Shown one piece after another: positions 63,113-64,000 of a DNA stretch of 64,000 nt. The first letter of the stretch is position 1, and each line of letters opens with the position of its first letter. Origin of the DNA: Streptomyces lanatus (GTDB taxonomy: Bacteria; Actinomycetota; Actinomycetes; Streptomycetales; Streptomycetaceae); the NCBI RefSeq assembly GCF_014655715.1, contig NZ_BNBM01000015.1:1-64000 (forward strand). The letters run 5' to 3'. The notes beneath the pieces were generated by a model, which made no database searches, was not told the origin of the DNA, and was given only the letters and a program-made list of their open reading frames with translations. The translations under genes were made by a program, and so were the position numbers.

Positions 63113-63143
63113 ACAACACATGTCGTCTGCACAACAGATGTTG
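63113..63143. promoter_or_regulatory. Duplicated operator-like motif upstream of the exporter
   Basis: ACAACACATGT (63113-63123) and ACAACAGATGT (63131-63141) are direct repeats with an 18-bp period. The second forms a perfect inverted repeat, CAACAGATGTTG, and the first a weaker one. The motif lies 45-75 bp upstream of the exporter start. The pattern resembles MarR or TetR half-sites, but no such gene in the window is paired with it. Confidence 0.55.
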
Positions 63144-63151
63144 GATAGAGC

Positions 63152-63919
63152 TCACGTGTCGCAGAGTGCGCGGGCGATGGTGTCGAGCACGAGAGGGCCG
63201 GAGACCGGCAGGAAGAAATGACCGCCGGGCACCTCGGAGAGGGTGAACCCGGCCGACGTACGAGCCGCCCAGCCGCCCATCACCCGCGCCGGCGTCAGCC
63301 GGTCGTCGGCACCCGCGAACCCCCGTACGGGAACCGCGAGTCGGGTGAGGGGCCGGCCGCGGCTGCTCGCCACCAGGGCGAGGTCGGCGCGCAGGGCAGG
63401 CAGCAGGACGGAGAGCAGCGCGGGAGAGGACAGCACCGAGGCCGGCGTACCGCCCGTGCGCCGCAGCCACTCGGTGAGCTCGGCGTCCGTGCCGCGCCAC
63501 TCCGGCTGCGGACGTACCGCGTCCGGGGTCACCGCGGCACCCGTGAACAGCGTCTCCGGCTGCCGCAGCCCCGGCGTGCGCGCGATCTCCTCCGCCAGCG
63601 CCAGGCCGATGATCCCGCCCATGCTGTGCCCGTAGATCCCGTACGGCCGGTCCAGATGGGGCGCCATCACCTCCACCAGCTCCCGCGCCAGCGCCCCGAC
63701 CTCCTCGACGGCCGGCTCCCGGACCCGGCTGCCGCGCCCGGGCAGCCGTACGGCGATCACCTCGACGCGCGGGTCGGGCACCCGGCCCCGCAACCGGAGC
63801 CAGTCCCGGTAGGCGGCGCAACTCCCTCCCGCGTACGGCAGACAGAAGAGCCGGGCCGGTGCGTCGGACGCCGGGACCGGGAAGGGACGGAGCCAGTCGG
63901 CGGAGACCAGAGCCGTCAC
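63152..63919 (-). CDS. Type II thioesterase
   Basis: An alpha/beta-hydrolase of 255 residues in the GrsT/RifR class. LFCLPYAGGSCAAYRDW is the N-terminal family motif, S99 lies in the nucleophile elbow GHSMGG, and the C-terminal D and H are near GFAGADDRLT and PGGHFFL. It removes stalled acyl groups from carrier proteins. Its GTG start overlaps the stop of the next upstream gene (GTGA). Confidence 0.92.
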   Translation of the reverse strand: MTALVSADWLRPFPVPASDAPARLFCLPYAGGSCAAYRDWLRLRGRVPDPRVEVIAVRLPGRGSRVREPAVEEVGALARELVEVMAPHLDRPYGIYGHSMGGIIGLALAEEIARTPGLRQPETLFTGAAVTPDAVRPQPEWRGTDAELTEWLRRTGGTPASVLSSPALLSVLLPALRADLALVASSRGRPLTRLAVPVRGFAGADDRLTPARVMGGWAARTSAGFTLSEVPGGHFFLPVSGPLVLDTIARALCDT

Positions 63920-64000
63920 ACTCCACCCGGCCGGGATATCCGCACCAACGCCTCCCCGCGTACCGCGAGCGGCCCGTCCACCAGGCGTACCGCCAGGGCG
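63916..64000 (-). CDS. C-terminal end of an unidentified gene of the cluster
   Basis: Only the last 27 codons are in the window (reading ALAVRLVDGPLAVRGEALVR, then ISRPGGV and TGA). The stop overlaps the thioesterase start by 4 nt (GTGA), so it belongs to the same operon. The fragment is too short to name. Confidence 0.6.
   Translation of the reverse strand, partial: ALAVRLVDGPLAVRGEALVRISRPGGV

Overview
The window is chromosomal DNA of a high-GC actinomycete, almost certainly Streptomyces. Supporting this are the very high third-position GC, many GTG (and one TTG) starts, the gene order trnW-secE-nusG-rplKA-rplJL-rpoBC-rpsLG-fusA-tuf then S10/spc/alpha, an rpsN of the zinc type, a small SARP regulator, and a fragment of an intergenic repeat common in Streptomyces. 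Almost everything from 1 to 47.5 kb reads on the minus strand, so the transcriptional order is right to left.

Core information-processing block. Reading leftward from 47.5 kb: tRNA-Trp, secE, nusG, an inserted secreted DUF2690-like gene, rplK-rplA, a lipoprotein gene, rplJ-rplL (with an L10-type leader), rpoB-rpoC, a DUF1707-type membrane protein, rpsL-rpsG-fusA-tuf. Then, from 15.1 kb down to 1, comes the S10-spc-alpha supercluster: rpsJ, rplC, rplD, rplW, rplB, rpsS, rplV, rpsC, rplP, rpmC, rpsQ, rplN, rplX, rplE, rpsN, rpsH, rplF, rplR, rpsE, rpmD, rplO, secY, adk, map, infA, rpmJ, rpsM, rpsK and the start of rpoA. Many neighbours overlap by 1 nt (TGATG or TAATG). Promoters, intercistronic hairpins and terminators are visible and are listed separately. 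One 25-bp element is shared by the rpsJ and rpsL leaders.

Exopolysaccharide island, 15.6-28.0 kb, lying between tuf and rpsJ. In transcriptional order it encodes a hexapeptide-repeat acyltransferase, a GT4 glycosyltransferase, a CDP-alcohol phosphatidyltransferase, a GDP-mannose 3,5-epimerase-like enzyme, a WbuB-like glycosyltransferase, a Wzy-like polymerase, a Wzz-like chain-length protein fused to a kinase-like domain without a P-loop, a Wzx flippase, a secreted beta-propeller/FN3 protein and a TagD-like cytidylyltransferase. A small secreted protein is encoded divergently. No recognisable priming glycosyl-phosphate transferase is present, and nucleotide-activated glycerol (or a related polyol) chemistry is suggested at both ends of the locus.

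Flanking metabolism, 47.7-55.3 kb: an AspC-type aminotransferase, an adenosine deaminase family protein, a TetR repressor divergent from an NAD(P)-binding oxidoreductase (two palindromic operators between them), murB, a small dimeric-barrel protein, and a DHA2-type exporter with its own TetR.

Biosynthetic cluster edge, 55.3-64.0 kb: a SARP activator, then a tightly overlapping operon with thioesterase, DHA2 exporter, arylamine N-acetyltransferase-like acyltransferase, ketoreductase, ACP, ketosynthase, chain-length-factor-like partner lacking the active Cys, and an HCCA-isomerase/DsbA-fold protein. This is the signature of a highly reducing type II polyketide system making a polyene chain, probably released or coupled as an amide. 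The cluster continues beyond the right end of the window.
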